Shown here piece after piece: positions 8,554 through 16,865 of a DNA stretch of 57,631 bases. The notes beneath the pieces are model-generated. The model was not told where the DNA came from and did no database searches. It saw nothing but the letters and a program-made list of their open reading frames with translations. A program made the position numbers and the translations under genes. The stretch's first letter is position 1, and each line of letters opens with the position of its first letter. This stretch comes from Rhizobium bangladeshense (GTDB lineage Bacteria > Pseudomonadota > Alphaproteobacteria > Rhizobiales > Rhizobiaceae), in contig NZ_LYPL01000023.1 in NCBI RefSeq assembly GCF_001662075.1, positions 1 to 57,631 of the forward strand, written 5' to 3'.

Positions 8554-8913
8554 TTAAGCGACGAGCGCCCGGGCAACCGCCTTGCGGATATCGGGAAGCG
8601 CGAATGGTTTGGCGACGACATCGATGATCTTTTCGGCGAGATCGTCGGCTCGTTCGCGCTGCTCGGCATAGCCGGTCATCAGCAGGATCTTCAGGCCGGG
8701 AAAGGCATCCTTGGCCTGGTGGGCGAGCTCGATGCCGTCCATCACAGGCATGCGGATGTCGGAAAGCAGCAGGTCGTAGACCCCATCCTTGAGCTTCTCC
8801 AACCCCTCGGCGCCATCGGCCGCTTCATCCGTCTCGTGACCGTCGAGCCTGAGCGCCCGGGCTACGAAAGACCGCAGGGAGTCCTCGTCTTCCGTAATCA
8901 GAATTCTTGCCAT
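8554..8913 (-). CDS. Single-domain CheY/CpdR-like response regulator
   Basis: A 119-residue stand-alone receiver domain with no output domain. The acidic pocket (E8, D9), phosphoacceptor D52 in LLLSDIRMP, switch T80 in LLMTG and K102 in AKPF are all present, so it should be phosphorylatable. The alphaproteobacterial CpdR/DivK class acts through protein-protein contacts, often in cell-cycle proteolysis; this sequence resembles that class, but no cognate kinase lies in the window and the partner is unknown. It ends 25 bases from the palindrome at 8487-8528. About 140 bases of ordinary promoter space separate its start from the repeat element at 9055. Confidence 0.9.
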   Translation of the reverse strand: MARILITEDEDSLRSFVARALRLDGHETDEAADGAEGLEKLKDGVYDLLLSDIRMPVMDGIELAHQAKDAFPGLKILLMTGYAEQRERADDLAEKIIDVVAKPFALPDIRKAVARALVA

Positions 8914-9054
8914 ATGTGCATTGCTCCGTCTTCAGCCCCGCGACGGAAATCACCAGACTTTCCTTTTCGATCGGTAAAGATGGCGAAGCAATGGACGGGA
9001 TGGTTAACAACCCGTCTCGGCGGCTGCACGGCGCGGCGCCTCTTTCAGACGTGC

Positions 9055-9409
9055 TAGAGCCTTTCCTGGTGAGATTGAAGCATTCTTCCGGAGCAGATTT
9101 TCGTCAGGACAGAGGCGATTGGCGATGGGCGTACCTCCTGGTACGTCCGAGCCGATCGCCTGTGATCCTGGCTAGAGATGCCCGGCCCACCGGCCGCACC
9201 GCTTCGCCGGGGCGAAGCGATCAGTGCGTCCGGCGATTTTCAGTCTTGCAGATTTGCCGGGCAAATCTGCGGGAGGGTTGGCTGAAACGGGCCGGCTGCT
9301 CGACCGGCCGGCTTGGCCGTAGAGCCAGGCTACGACGCGCGCCGGCCGGTCGACCATCCGACTCCGTTTGAGCCAACAGAATGCTTCAATCTAACCAGGA
9401 AAGGCTCTA
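9055..9409 (-). mobile_element. MITE-like element, copy A (355 bp)
   Basis: Begins TAGAGCCTTTCCTGGTGAGA and ends with the inverse, giving terminal inverted repeats of about 32 bp with one mismatch. TA at both ends suits insertion at a TA dinucleotide. It is in the opposite orientation to the copies at 13408, 20998 and 24757, with which it aligns over its whole length. Internal stems include TCGACCGGCCGGC with its complement and GCAGATTTGCC with GGCAAATCTGC. No transposase-like ORF; short ORFs across it are not conserved. It lies 24 bases downstream of the hpt stop, so it may also terminate hpt transcription. Together with the flanking sequence it fills the gene-free stretch 8914-9433. Confidence 0.85.
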
Positions 9410-9433
9410 AGGCGCTGCAGTACTCCCGATCAT

Positions 9434-9976
9434 TCAGGCGTCGCCGGTCACCACGCCGACGAAGGGCAGTTCACGAAAAGCATAGGCGACATCCATACCG
9501 TAGCCGACGACGAAATAGTCGGGGCATTCGAAGCCGACATAATCGGCCTCCAGCTTTTCCTTACGCTTGACGCGCTTGTCGAGCAGCACGGCGATCGTGA
9601 CGTTGCGTGCGCCACGCTCGAACAGCAACTCCTTGGCAAAAAGCAGCGTCCGGCCGGATTCGAGGATATCGTCGATCAACAGCACGTCGCGGCCATGCAC
9701 ATCGCTGTCGATATCCTTGACGATGCGCACGCCCTGCGAGACCGTACCGCTGCCATAGCTCGACAGCGTGATGAACTCGACCTCCGGGGCAAGCCCGGTG
9801 TCATGCAGGGCGCGAATCAGGTCGGCGGCGAAAATGAAGGAACCCTTGAGCACGGCGATGACGAGCAGGTCCTTGGTCGGACCGTTGGCGATCTCCCGCG
9901 CCATCGCATGATTGCGTTCGGCAATCTGTTCGGCGGTGAAGAGCGGCTCGATATTTTTTCCGCGCACGACAGGCAT
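9434..9976 (-). CDS. hpt: Hypoxanthine phosphoribosyltransferase
   Basis: Purine salvage: hypoxanthine (and guanine) plus PRPP to IMP/GMP; cytoplasmic. It has 180 residues, the family length. The type I PRTase PRPP-binding motif VLLIDDILESGRTL lies near the middle, and the basic KSFIF-like and DYFVVGYGMD segments match HPRT. ATG 9976 has GGAGA upstream at good spacing; the longer open frame up to 10207 is not supported. A single gene, with repeat element copy A just past its 3' end. Confidence 0.94.
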   Translation of the reverse strand: MPVVRGKNIEPLFTAEQIAERNHAMAREIANGPTKDLLVIAVLKGSFIFAADLIRALHDTGLAPEVEFITLSSYGSGTVSQGVRIVKDIDSDVHGRDVLLIDDILESGRTLLFAKELLFERGARNVTIAVLLDKRVKRKEKLEADYVGFECPDYFVVGYGMDVAYAFRELPFVGVVTGDA

Positions 9977-10109
9977 AGGGGCTTCTCCATGAAAAGAAGG
10001 GTAAGCCGTTAGCACATATGCGCGCTTGAAACAGCCTCGCCGGCTAGAAATTAACCGGATTGGCACCACCTGCGGCAGGAATTGGCCGTGTGGCGTGCCC
10101 GTGGTGGCT

Positions 10110-10754
10110 CTATGGCAGGAAGGAAAGCCGAACCTCCGGCATCTTTCCGCCGGCGTGCTGGACGCGCGCCGAAAAGCCCCGGCTCTGGCCGCTATAGATG
10201 ACGTCAACAGGCGGGTTGATGATGATGCTCGCGGTCAACCGCTCGTCGGTCACGAGATCGGCGCGGATCGGCTGCAGCGTCTGCGTCGTGCCGCTGTCGT
10301 TTTCGATGATGCCGTTGATGACGAGCACGCGCATGCCGTTCGCATCGCGCGGCGTCGCCGTCACATGGGTGAAATGCAGCGGCGCTCCGGAATAGGCTCG
10401 GCCGCCCGACAGGCCCGAGAAGCCACCCGCAAGGCCGAAGACGAGCACGGCAAGCGCCAGCACCAATACGGCGAAACTGCGCATCGACGCGCGCTGCAGC
10501 CAGGTCTCCGCCTCCCGCAGAAGAAGAGCGGCCGTCGCCGGCCGAAGCGGCGGCTGTGCGGCGCCTGCCCGCTTGCGGTTGTCGTTATGGGTCCTCGCGG
10601 TGAATTCCCGCGGCCGCGCCTTGCCGAGGCTGACGAATTCGGCGTCGGCAATATCGGCAGGGCGCTGATTGCGGTACTGGCGGCTTGCGGGTTCGGGCGG
10701 CAGGAAATCATAGGCCTGGCCCGGTGTCCGGCGGCTGAAGAAAGATGCTTCCAT
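10110..10754 (-). CDS. Hypothetical single-pass membrane protein
   Basis: A 214-residue protein. The N-terminal 85 residues are polar, rich in Arg and Pro, and probably disordered; one transmembrane helix follows near residues 95-115 (VLVLALAVLVFGLAG). The C-terminal part of about 90 residues looks extracytoplasmic and beta-rich (LVINGIIENDSG, NPPVDVIYSGQSRGFSARV), reminiscent of DUF3426/FxLYD-type domains that follow a membrane anchor. ATG 10754 (GAGG upstream) is preferred; a GTG at 10778 is also possible. It is divergent from ftsE. Function unknown. Confidence 0.7.
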   Translation of the reverse strand: MEASFFSRRTPGQAYDFLPPEPASRQYRNQRPADIADAEFVSLGKARPREFTARTHNDNRKRAGAAQPPLRPATAALLLREAETWLQRASMRSFAVLVLALAVLVFGLAGGFSGLSGGRAYSGAPLHFTHVTATPRDANGMRVLVINGIIENDSGTTQTLQPIRADLVTDERLTASIIINPPVDVIYSGQSRGFSARVQHAGGKMPEVRLSFLP

Positions 10755-10960
10755 GGTGGCTGCCTCGCAGATGTCCACATGGTTTCGCCGCCAGCGCTAA
10801 TCTTGGCATTGAAACGAATCCTGCTCAGTCGTAAATTTTAATGGTTAATGCTTCGCAAAGATTGCCATCAAACGGGCGTCTTTCCGGCAAAATTTACCGG
10901 CTGTTAACGGTGTTGGTTAACAAGTCGCACGGTGAAACCCACAACAGACTGAGCTGCCCG

Positions 10961-11620
10961 TTGATTCACTTCGAGAATGTCGGTTTGCGCTACGGCATGG
11001 GCCCGGAAATCCTCCGGGACCTGACCTTCGACATTCCGAAGAAATCCTTTCAGTTCCTGACCGGCCCGTCGGGCGCGGGCAAGACGTCGCTGCTGCGGCT
11101 GCTCTTCATGTCGCTGCAGCCGACGCGCGGCCTGATCCGCATGTTCGGGCGCGACATTTCCGAAATCCCGCGCCCCGAGCTGCCGCTGCTGCGCCGGCGC
11201 GTCGGCATCGTCTTCCAGGATTTTCGCCTGCTCGATCATCTCACCACCTATGAGAATGTCGCTTTGCCCTTACGAGTGCGCGGCAAGGAGGAGAGCTCCT
11301 ACAAGACCGACGTCCTGGAACTGTTGAAATGGGTCGGCCTCGGCGAACGCATCAACGTGCTGCCGCCGGTGCTCTCCGGCGGCGAGAAACAGCGCGCCGC
11401 CATCGCCCGGGCGCTGATGGACCGGCCGGAAGTCCTGCTGGCCGACGAACCCACGGGCAATGTCGACCCGCCGATGGCCAGGCGCCTGCTCAATCTTTTC
11501 CTCGAGCTCAACCGGCTCGGCACAGCGGTCGTAATCGCCACCCATGATTTGGCGCTGATGGAACAGGTGGAAGCCCGCCGTATGATCCTCTCGGAGGGGC
11601 ATCTCGATATCTATGACTGA
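10961..11620 (+). CDS. ftsE: Cell division ATP-binding protein FtsE
   Basis: ATPase of the FtsEX complex, which in other bacteria signals across the inner membrane to activate periplasmic peptidoglycan hydrolases at the septum. It has 219 residues with Walker A GPSGAGKT, signature LSGGEKQR and Walker B VLLADEPTGNVD. The start is taken as TTG 10961 because it gives the exact family N-terminus (IHFENVGLRYG); an upstream ATG at 10841 adds 40 residues unlike FtsE. The TTG start with little Shine-Dalgarno may keep expression low. It overlaps ftsX by 8 bases (ATGACTGA), implying translational coupling. Confidence 0.93.
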   Translation: MIHFENVGLRYGMGPEILRDLTFDIPKKSFQFLTGPSGAGKTSLLRLLFMSLQPTRGLIRMFGRDISEIPRPELPLLRRRVGIVFQDFRLLDHLTTYENVALPLRVRGKEESSYKTDVLELLKWVGLGERINVLPPVLSGGEKQRAAIARALMDRPEVLLADEPTGNVDPPMARRLLNLFLELNRLGTAVVIATHDLALMEQVEARRMILSEGHLDIYD

Positions 11621-12626
11621 GCCCCCGTCCAAAAACCGAGACAAGGCGCCGGCCCAGGCCCAGCAGAAGCGGCCGGAAATGCGCGTGCGCCCGACCGCGC
11701 CGATCCTGCCGCCCTCCAACATCCAGGGCAATGCCCTGATGGTGGTGATATCGATCATGGCCTTTCTCGCCTGCCTGACGCTCGGCGGCGTCAGCATGGT
11801 GCGTTCGACGGCGGCGAGCTGGGAGAGTCAGATCTCCCGCGAGATCACCATCCAGATCAAGCCGGACGACAATCTCGACATGGAAAAGGCGCTGACACAG
11901 GCGCGCGACCTGGCGCTGACCTTCGTCGGCACCAAAAGCGGCCAGATCGTCGACGAGGCGGCCACCGCCCGTCTGCTCGAACCCTGGCTCGGCCCCGGCC
12001 TCGACCTCAAGGATCTGCCCGTCCCCCGCCTCGTCGTCATCACCATCGACGAGAGCAACCCGCCGGATTTCGAGGCGATGCGCGGGCTCCTGAAGGACAG
12101 CATCCCGCAGGCGAGCCTCGACGATCACCGCACCTGGGTCGACCGGCTGGTGTCCATGGCGCACACGACGGTGCTGATCGGCACCGGCGTCCTGCTCCTG
12201 GTCTTTTCGGCCATGGTGCTCACGGTCGTCTTTGCCACGCGCGGCGCGCTGTCGGGCAATCGCCACATCGTCGAAGTGCTGCATTTCGTCGGCGCCGAAA
12301 GCTCTTTCGTCGCCACCGAATTCCAGAAGCATTTCCTCAAGATCAGCCTCAAGGGCTCGGCGATCGGCAGCGCGCTTGCCGCGCTTTTCTTCGCCACCGC
12401 CGGCTTCTGGCAAAGCCGCACCCTGGCGACGCCGGAAACGGATCAGGCAACCGCGCTGTTCGGCACTTTTTCGGTCGGTGTACTCGGTTATGCTGGCATC
12501 TTCGCGACCATGATCGTTATCGCGCTGCTGACGACCGTCACGGCGCGACTGACCGTCATGCGGACGATCTATGAAATCGATACATTGCGCTCGGACCCGA
12601 CGCGCACCGACGGCATCGCAAGTTGA
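11613..12626 (+). CDS. ftsX: Cell division protein FtsX
   Basis: Membrane partner of FtsE in the divisome. Its 337 residues comprise a polar, proline-rich cytoplasmic N-terminus of about 40 residues, TM1 near 43-66, a periplasmic loop of roughly 120 residues that would contact hydrolase activators, then three more helices near 186-208, 247-265 and 288-310. This four-helix topology is the FtsX/MacB fold. The start overlaps the ftsE stop. A YdcF-like gene follows 67 bases later on the same strand. Confidence 0.92.
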   Translation: MTEPPSKNRDKAPAQAQQKRPEMRVRPTAPILPPSNIQGNALMVVISIMAFLACLTLGGVSMVRSTAASWESQISREITIQIKPDDNLDMEKALTQARDLALTFVGTKSGQIVDEAATARLLEPWLGPGLDLKDLPVPRLVVITIDESNPPDFEAMRGLLKDSIPQASLDDHRTWVDRLVSMAHTTVLIGTGVLLLVFSAMVLTVVFATRGALSGNRHIVEVLHFVGAESSFVATEFQKHFLKISLKGSAIGSALAALFFATAGFWQSRTLATPETDQATALFGTFSVGVLGYAGIFATMIVIALLTTVTARLTVMRTIYEIDTLRSDPTRTDGIAS

Positions 12627-12693
12627 TCGTGACCATGTCGTTTTGTCATTGTAGCGTCTGTTCCACGCCGTAATCAGCGTATAATCACGATTC

Positions 12694-13410
12694 ATGACCA
12701 TGGGCCATACGACACGCAACCCGATTCGGCAGGAACCGGAGCTTGAACACCCGGCGGGCCTGCCGCCGCGACGCGGGCCGATCCGCCGCATGTTGCGCTG
12801 GGCCGGCTTTGGTTGCGTTCTGGCGATCGCCCTGATGTTCGGCGGCTTCCTGCGCTTTGCCGATTCCGTGACGACACTTAAGCCCCCGGCCGAGCCGAAG
12901 GCGGACGCGATCGTCGTGCTGACAGGGGGCTACCAGCGCATCGACCAGGCCGTGGAACTGCTGCAGAAGGGTGCCGGCAAGCGGCTCCTGATCTCCGGCG
13001 TCCACCCGACGACGACGACGGCTCAGATCCGCAAGATGACGCAGGGCTCGGCCGATCTCTTCTCCTGCTGCGTCGATATCGGTCATGACGCGATAGACAC
13101 GATCGGCAATGCCGAGGAAACCTCCAACTGGATCCATGCCAAGGGATATAAAAGCGTGCTCGTCGTCACCAACAATTACCATATGCCGCGCACCCTCGCC
13201 GAGCTCTCCTATGTCGATCCCGACATCGAGTTCATCCCCTATCCCGTCGTCAACTCGGATCTGAAGACCCGCAACTGGTTCACCGATCCGAACGCGATGC
13301 GCGTCATGCTGGCCGAATATCTGAAGGTGCTGCTGGCCGGCGCCCGCAACATCACCGGCTTCGGCCGCCACACCGGATTGCGCTCGGCCAGCGTGTCCGC
13401 CGCAGACTAG
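12694..13410 (+). CDS. YdcF/DUF218 family envelope protein
   Basis: A 238-residue protein. After a 35-residue basic, proline-rich cytoplasmic tail comes one transmembrane segment near 38-56, then a DUF218 domain starting DAIVVLTGGYQRIDQA and including KSVLVVTNNYHMPRT, features of the YdcF/SanA/ElyC group linked to cell-envelope (undecaprenyl or peptidoglycan) metabolism. The substrate is unknown. The position after ftsEX suits an envelope role. The stop codon TAG 13408-13410 is formed by the first three bases of repeat element copy B, so the original C-terminus may have been the same or slightly different. An alternative start at ATG 12700 is possible. Confidence 0.85.
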   Translation: MTMGHTTRNPIRQEPELEHPAGLPPRRGPIRRMLRWAGFGCVLAIALMFGGFLRFADSVTTLKPPAEPKADAIVVLTGGYQRIDQAVELLQKGAGKRLLISGVHPTTTTAQIRKMTQGSADLFSCCVDIGHDAIDTIGNAEETSNWIHAKGYKSVLVVTNNYHMPRTLAELSYVDPDIEFIPYPVVNSDLKTRNWFTDPNAMRVMLAEYLKVLLAGARNITGFGRHTGLRSASVSAAD

Positions 13411-13763
13411 AGCTTTTCCTGGTTAGATTGAATCATTCTGTTGGCTCAAGCGGAGTCGGATGATCGACCGGCCGGCGCGCGTCGTAGCCCAGCCCTACGG
13501 CCAAGCCTGCCGGTCGATCAGCCGGCCCGTTTCAGCCAACCCTCCCGCAGATTTGCTAGGCAAATCTGCAAGACTTGAAAATCGCCGGACGCACTGATCG
13601 CTTCGCCGCGGCGAAGGGTGCGGCCGGTGGGCCGGGCATGTTTCCGCCAGGATCAGAGGCGATCGGCTCGGACGTACCTTGGAGTATGCCCTTCACCAAT
13701 CGCCTCTGCCCTGACGAAAACCTGCTCCGGCAGAATGCTTCAATCTAACCAGGATAGGCTCTA
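13408..13763 (+). mobile_element. MITE-like element, copy B (356 bp)
   Basis: Runs from TAGAGCTTTTCCTGG to the inverted terminus ending GGCTCTA. It aligns with copies A, C and D, and shares all internal palindromes, including GCAGATTTGC with GCAAATCTGC and the long outer stem CAGAGGCGAT with ATCGCCTCTG. The left-end TAG is also the stop codon of the YdcF-like gene. With the RIME-like repeat that starts 10 bases beyond its right end, it fills the gene-free stretch 13411-13961. Confidence 0.85.
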
Positions 13764-13773
13764 GGTTTTGCCA

Positions 13774-13885
13774 GAGCACGATGCCGAAAAGTGTGAGCGG
13801 TTTTCGGACGACATCATGCTCAAACTCTTTTAATTTAGAACAGGATTCAGATTTCAGGCCCGGCTTGAAATCTGAATCCTGTTCT
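13774..13885 (+). repeat. RIME-like two-palindrome repeat
   Basis: 112 bp with two palindromes. In the first (13774-13821), GAGCACGATGCCGAAAA pairs imperfectly with TTTTCGGACGACATCATGCTC. In the second, a perfect 20-bp arm (13837-13856) is complementary to 13866-13885 around a 9-base loop. The size and two-palindrome plan match the Rhizobium-specific intergenic mosaic elements (RIME1); identity is from recognition, not alignment. It lies next to element copy B, upstream of plsC. Confidence 0.7.
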
Positions 13886-13961
13886 GGGGCAACATCAAAT
13901 GCTTTTTATGACGGGCAATATCGTGTAGGCCGGTCGCGTGAGCATGCCTCGGGAAAATTTC

Positions 13962-14759
13962 ATGATCGCCCTGCGTTCCGTCCTCTTCAACACGATCTTC
14001 TATGCCAACCTCATCATCCGGATGATCGTGCTCTCGCCCTATTATTTCGTGGTGCCGCGGCTTACTGCCTATGAAATCCCGAAGAACTGGGCGCGCTCCA
14101 ATCACTGGCTGATGCGCGTGATCGTCGGCACGACCTTTGAGATCGAAGGCCTGGAGAACCTGCCTGACGGCAGCTACATCCTGGCGCCGAAGCACCAGTC
14201 CTTTTGGGATACCTACGCGCTTCTGCCAAGGCTCAAGGACCCGGTCTACATCCTGAAGCGGGAGTTGATGTGGATTCCGCTCTTCGGCTGGTATGCCAAG
14301 AAGCAGCGCATGATCCCGGTCGATCGCGGTGCCCGCGGCAAGGTGATGGTTGACGTGCTGAAACGCACGAAGGAAGAGCTTTCGACCGGCCGCCAGCTCA
14401 TCATCTATCCCGAGGGCACCCGCCGCCCGCCGGGCGCGGAGCCGCTCTATAAATACGGTATCGCCCGTATGTACCGCGATCTTGGTATTCCCGTCGTGCC
14501 GGTCGCCATGCACCCCGGCCTCTTCTGGCCGCGACGCAGCATCCGCCGTTATCCCGGCCATTTCAAGGTGCGGATCCTGCCGCCGATCATGCCGGGAATG
14601 GATCCGGACGCCTTCTTCGCCCACCTGATCGAGGTGACCGAACGGGCAAGCGACGAGCTCTTGCTCGACACCATCGAACGCAATCCGCATCTGCCGCTGC
14701 CACCGACAGCGATCGCCAGGCTGACCGAGCTGCGCAAAGTGAAGGCAGCGACGGCCTGA
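13962..14759 (+). CDS. plsC: 1-acyl-sn-glycerol-3-phosphate acyltransferase
   Basis: Acylates lysophosphatidic acid to phosphatidic acid in phospholipid synthesis at the inner membrane. It has 265 residues with a hydrophobic N-terminus (residues 10-35), the catalytic HX4D motif in KHQSFWDTY, the substrate-binding PEGTRRPPG motif and a VPVAMHPGLFWPRR segment. ATG 13962 was chosen for its GGGAAAA ribosome site 7 bases upstream and its hydrophobic N-terminus; GTG 13938 and ATG 13944 are in frame but add a polar tail. The upstream sequence is packed with repeats, so its promoter must lie within or after the RIME-like element. Confidence 0.9.
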   Translation: MIALRSVLFNTIFYANLIIRMIVLSPYYFVVPRLTAYEIPKNWARSNHWLMRVIVGTTFEIEGLENLPDGSYILAPKHQSFWDTYALLPRLKDPVYILKRELMWIPLFGWYAKKQRMIPVDRGARGKVMVDVLKRTKEELSTGRQLIIYPEGTRRPPGAEPLYKYGIARMYRDLGIPVVPVAMHPGLFWPRRSIRRYPGHFKVRILPPIMPGMDPDAFFAHLIEVTERASDELLLDTIERNPHLPLPPTAIARLTELRKVKAATA

Positions 14760-14800
14760 AGTCTTCAGACGCGCAAAGAACGCTGTAACACTTCGAGTTG

Positions 14801-14848
14801 CTGCATAATTTTATCCTTAGATCGGTACCGATTTAAGGGATCATGCAG
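14801..14848. repeat. Palindromic intergenic repeat overlapping the chaC stop
   Basis: CTGCAT at 14801-14806 pairs with ATGCAG at 14843-14848, and the inner arm CCTTAGATCGGT with ACCGATTTAAGG (one mismatch), centred at 14826/14827. The flanking ACGCTGTAACACTTCGAGTTGC context resembles another repeat frequent between Rhizobium genes. The stop codon of the chaC-like gene (14833-14835) lies inside one arm. Confidence 0.5.
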
Positions 14849-15375
14849 GCAGCCCGCAGCCGTTCCACCTCGTTGACGACCTGCTCCAGCCACTGATCGC
14901 GAATGCCCATCTGCCTGAGATGCGCAAGCGTGTTGAAGACATAGGCATCGTTCGGACCGGACTGGCCGCTGGCCTCATTCACCACCCGTGCCGCCGCAAG
15001 CGCGTCGAGCGTACCGGCATATTGCTCGTGGTCGCGGTCAGCGACGTAGGTCACCGCCTCCATCCGCCGACCGCCGACAAATTGCAGCCGGACCCGGCGT
15101 TCCAGATAGACATTGGTGACAAGTTCGCGGGCGCGGAGATACTCGATCACCTCCTCCCATCTGTCCGGCGAAACACGGAAGGCCATGCCGCGGCAGGCGC
15201 CGCCCCTGTCCAGGCCGAGGACGAGGCCCGGATTGTCGCGTGTGCCGCGATGGACGTAGGAACGGACACAGAGTGAACGCCTGTAACCATGCACCAGGGC
15301 TTCCGCCCGTTCCAGGAACTCGAAGCCCGGATTCCACATCAGCGAGCCGTAGCCAAACACCCAAAATTCGTCCAT
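14833..15375 (-). CDS. ChaC-like gamma-glutamylcyclotransferase
   Basis: Predicted glutathione-specific gamma-glutamylcyclotransferase: glutathione to 5-oxoproline and Cys-Gly; cytoplasmic. It has 180 residues beginning with the family motif FWVFGYGSLMWNPGFE, then YRRSLCVRSYVHRGT and PGLVLGLDRGG, the usual ChaC order. The start at 15375 puts that motif at the extreme N-terminus as in homologues; upstream in-frame starts would run into the divergent DUF2125 gene. The last residues (CMIP) and the TAA stop come from the palindromic repeat at 14801-14848, so the C-terminal tail may be strain-specific. Confidence 0.88.
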   Translation of the reverse strand: MDEFWVFGYGSLMWNPGFEFLERAEALVHGYRRSLCVRSYVHRGTRDNPGLVLGLDRGGACRGMAFRVSPDRWEEVIEYLRARELVTNVYLERRVRLQFVGGRRMEAVTYVADRDHEQYAGTLDALAAARVVNEASGQSGPNDAYVFNTLAHLRQMGIRDQWLEQVVNEVERLRAACMIP

Positions 15376-15424
15376 ATCGCACGCCAGACCGGAATCACTT
15401 TGCGATTCACCATTGGAGAACATC

Positions 15425-16441
15425 ATGGCAGCGTCAAGCCGATCTGGCAGCGGTGAGTCCAGCAGCGGCAGGAAATTCTGGCTGCTGGGCGGAGGCATTC
15501 TCCTGGTGATCGCGCTTTATACCGGCGGCTGGTTCTATGCGGCATCGGCGTTGAAGACTACGGTGCTGAAAGCGATCGCGCCGCGTGATCAGGCGGGCGT
15601 CAGCGGCGAATGCTCCGATATCGAATTCCGCGGCTATCCCTTCCGCATCGGCCTGTTCTGCTCCAAGGTCGACGTCGACGACAGTGTCAACGGCGTCTCC
15701 GCCACCTTCGGCGCCCTGCGCTCGGCGGCCCAGGTTTACGCGCCTGGCAATATCGTCTGGGAATTGGATTCGCCGGCGGAAATCCGCACCAGCAACGGCC
15801 TTTCAATCTCTGCGCAATGGGCGAACATGCAGGCGAGCCTGGCAACCAGGCTGAAGGGCATCGATCGCAGCTCGACCATCATAGAGGGCCTGAAGGCGAC
15901 GGCGGTCTCCTCCCTCACCGGCCAGACCGTCAGTTTCGACGCGGCCCGCACCGAAATTCATCTACGTCAGAACGGAGCCGATCTCGACGGCGCAATCTCC
16001 GTGAAGGATGTGAATACGGCGATCATGGACTGGCCGCAGGTGTTCCCGAAACTCACGGCCAGCATCGATCTGACCGTCGCCGGCAAGGCCGGCCTGATCG
16101 ACGGCAGCGACCCGAATGGCCTCAATGGCGCGGCCGGCGATCTACGCCGCATCGTCGCCGATATTGGCGACGGCAAGGTGATGACGCTCACCGGCCCCTT
16201 CTCCTTCGACGAACAAGGCTTCCTCTCGGGAAAATTCAAATTGGAGATCGAACGGCTCGGGCCTTGGGGCGACAGCCTGAAACAGACCTTCCCCGACATC
16301 GCATCAACCGTCAACACGGCGACCAAGCTCCTGCAGTCGCTTGCCGGCGGCAAGGACAAGGTCTCGGTCGATCTCGTCGTCGATCACGGCAATGCCACCG
16401 TCAGCGGCTTCATCCCGCTCGGCCGAATACCGCCGATCTAA
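15425..16441 (+). CDS. DUF2125 domain protein
   Basis: A 338-residue protein with one N-terminal transmembrane segment (about residues 20-40, LLGGGILLVIALYTGGW) followed by a periplasmic beta-rich region with the DUF2125 pattern (CSDIEFRGYPFRIGLFCSKV near residue 64). Such proteins occur almost only in alphaproteobacteria and have no known role. ATG 15425 has GGAG 6 bases upstream. It is divergent from chaC by 49 bases and overlaps the convergent GNAT gene by 4 bases at its 3' end. Confidence 0.85.
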   Translation: MAASSRSGSGESSSGRKFWLLGGGILLVIALYTGGWFYAASALKTTVLKAIAPRDQAGVSGECSDIEFRGYPFRIGLFCSKVDVDDSVNGVSATFGALRSAAQVYAPGNIVWELDSPAEIRTSNGLSISAQWANMQASLATRLKGIDRSSTIIEGLKATAVSSLTGQTVSFDAARTEIHLRQNGADLDGAISVKDVNTAIMDWPQVFPKLTASIDLTVAGKAGLIDGSDPNGLNGAAGDLRRIVADIGDGKVMTLTGPFSFDEQGFLSGKFKLEIERLGPWGDSLKQTFPDIASTVNTATKLLQSLAGGKDKVSVDLVVDHGNATVSGFIPLGRIPPI

Positions 16442-16857
16442 CCGATCCGCTTGATGAAAAAGATCTCGGGGACCGACTGGAGCCCGGGCAGCTCCATCAC
16501 GCCCGTTTCGGCAAATCCATTGCGGCGATGCCAGTCCTGGGGCCGGCTCTCGTCGCATTCGCTCGACGTCATCAGCAGACGGATGCCTTCGGCGCGCATC
16601 GCCTCTTCCCAGGCGAGAAACAGCGCGGTACCGACTCCCGACCGGCGGTGGCCGGGCAGGACGCGGATCATCTCCATATAGGGAACCCTGCCCCAGAAGC
16701 GGGAGAAGCGCAGGAAGCCGACGATCTCACCGGCTTCCCTGGCGACGAGATATTCTCCGTGCGCCACACATCGCGATACCCATGCCTTGCCGGCACTGGC
16801 ATCCTCGCGCGCCAGCCAATCGATTTCAGACTGGCTTGCGCTCGCGACCTCCACCAT
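16438..16857 (-). CDS. GNAT family N-acetyltransferase
   Basis: A 139-residue acetyl-CoA-dependent acyltransferase; substrate unknown. The acetyl-CoA pyrophosphate-binding loop is clear in VLPGHRRSGVGTALF, followed by the LLMTSSECDESRPQDWHRRNGF segment of motif B. It starts 8 bases after the tyrC stop on the same strand, so it is probably the last gene of the hisC-tyrC operon. The 3' end overlaps the convergent DUF2125 gene. Confidence 0.9.
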   Translation of the reverse strand: MVEVASASQSEIDWLAREDASAGKAWVSRCVAHGEYLVAREAGEIVGFLRFSRFWGRVPYMEMIRVLPGHRRSGVGTALFLAWEEAMRAEGIRLLMTSSECDESRPQDWHRRNGFAETGVMELPGLQSVPEIFFIKRIG

Positions 16858-16865
16858 GGCGGCGG

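Noticed and set aside
4599..8669. Minus-strand open frame of 1356 codons opposite lysA and the TIGR02302 gene
   Set aside because: High-GC antisense shadow frame; its sequence is leucine/arginine-rich without domains and the plus-strand genes are well supported.
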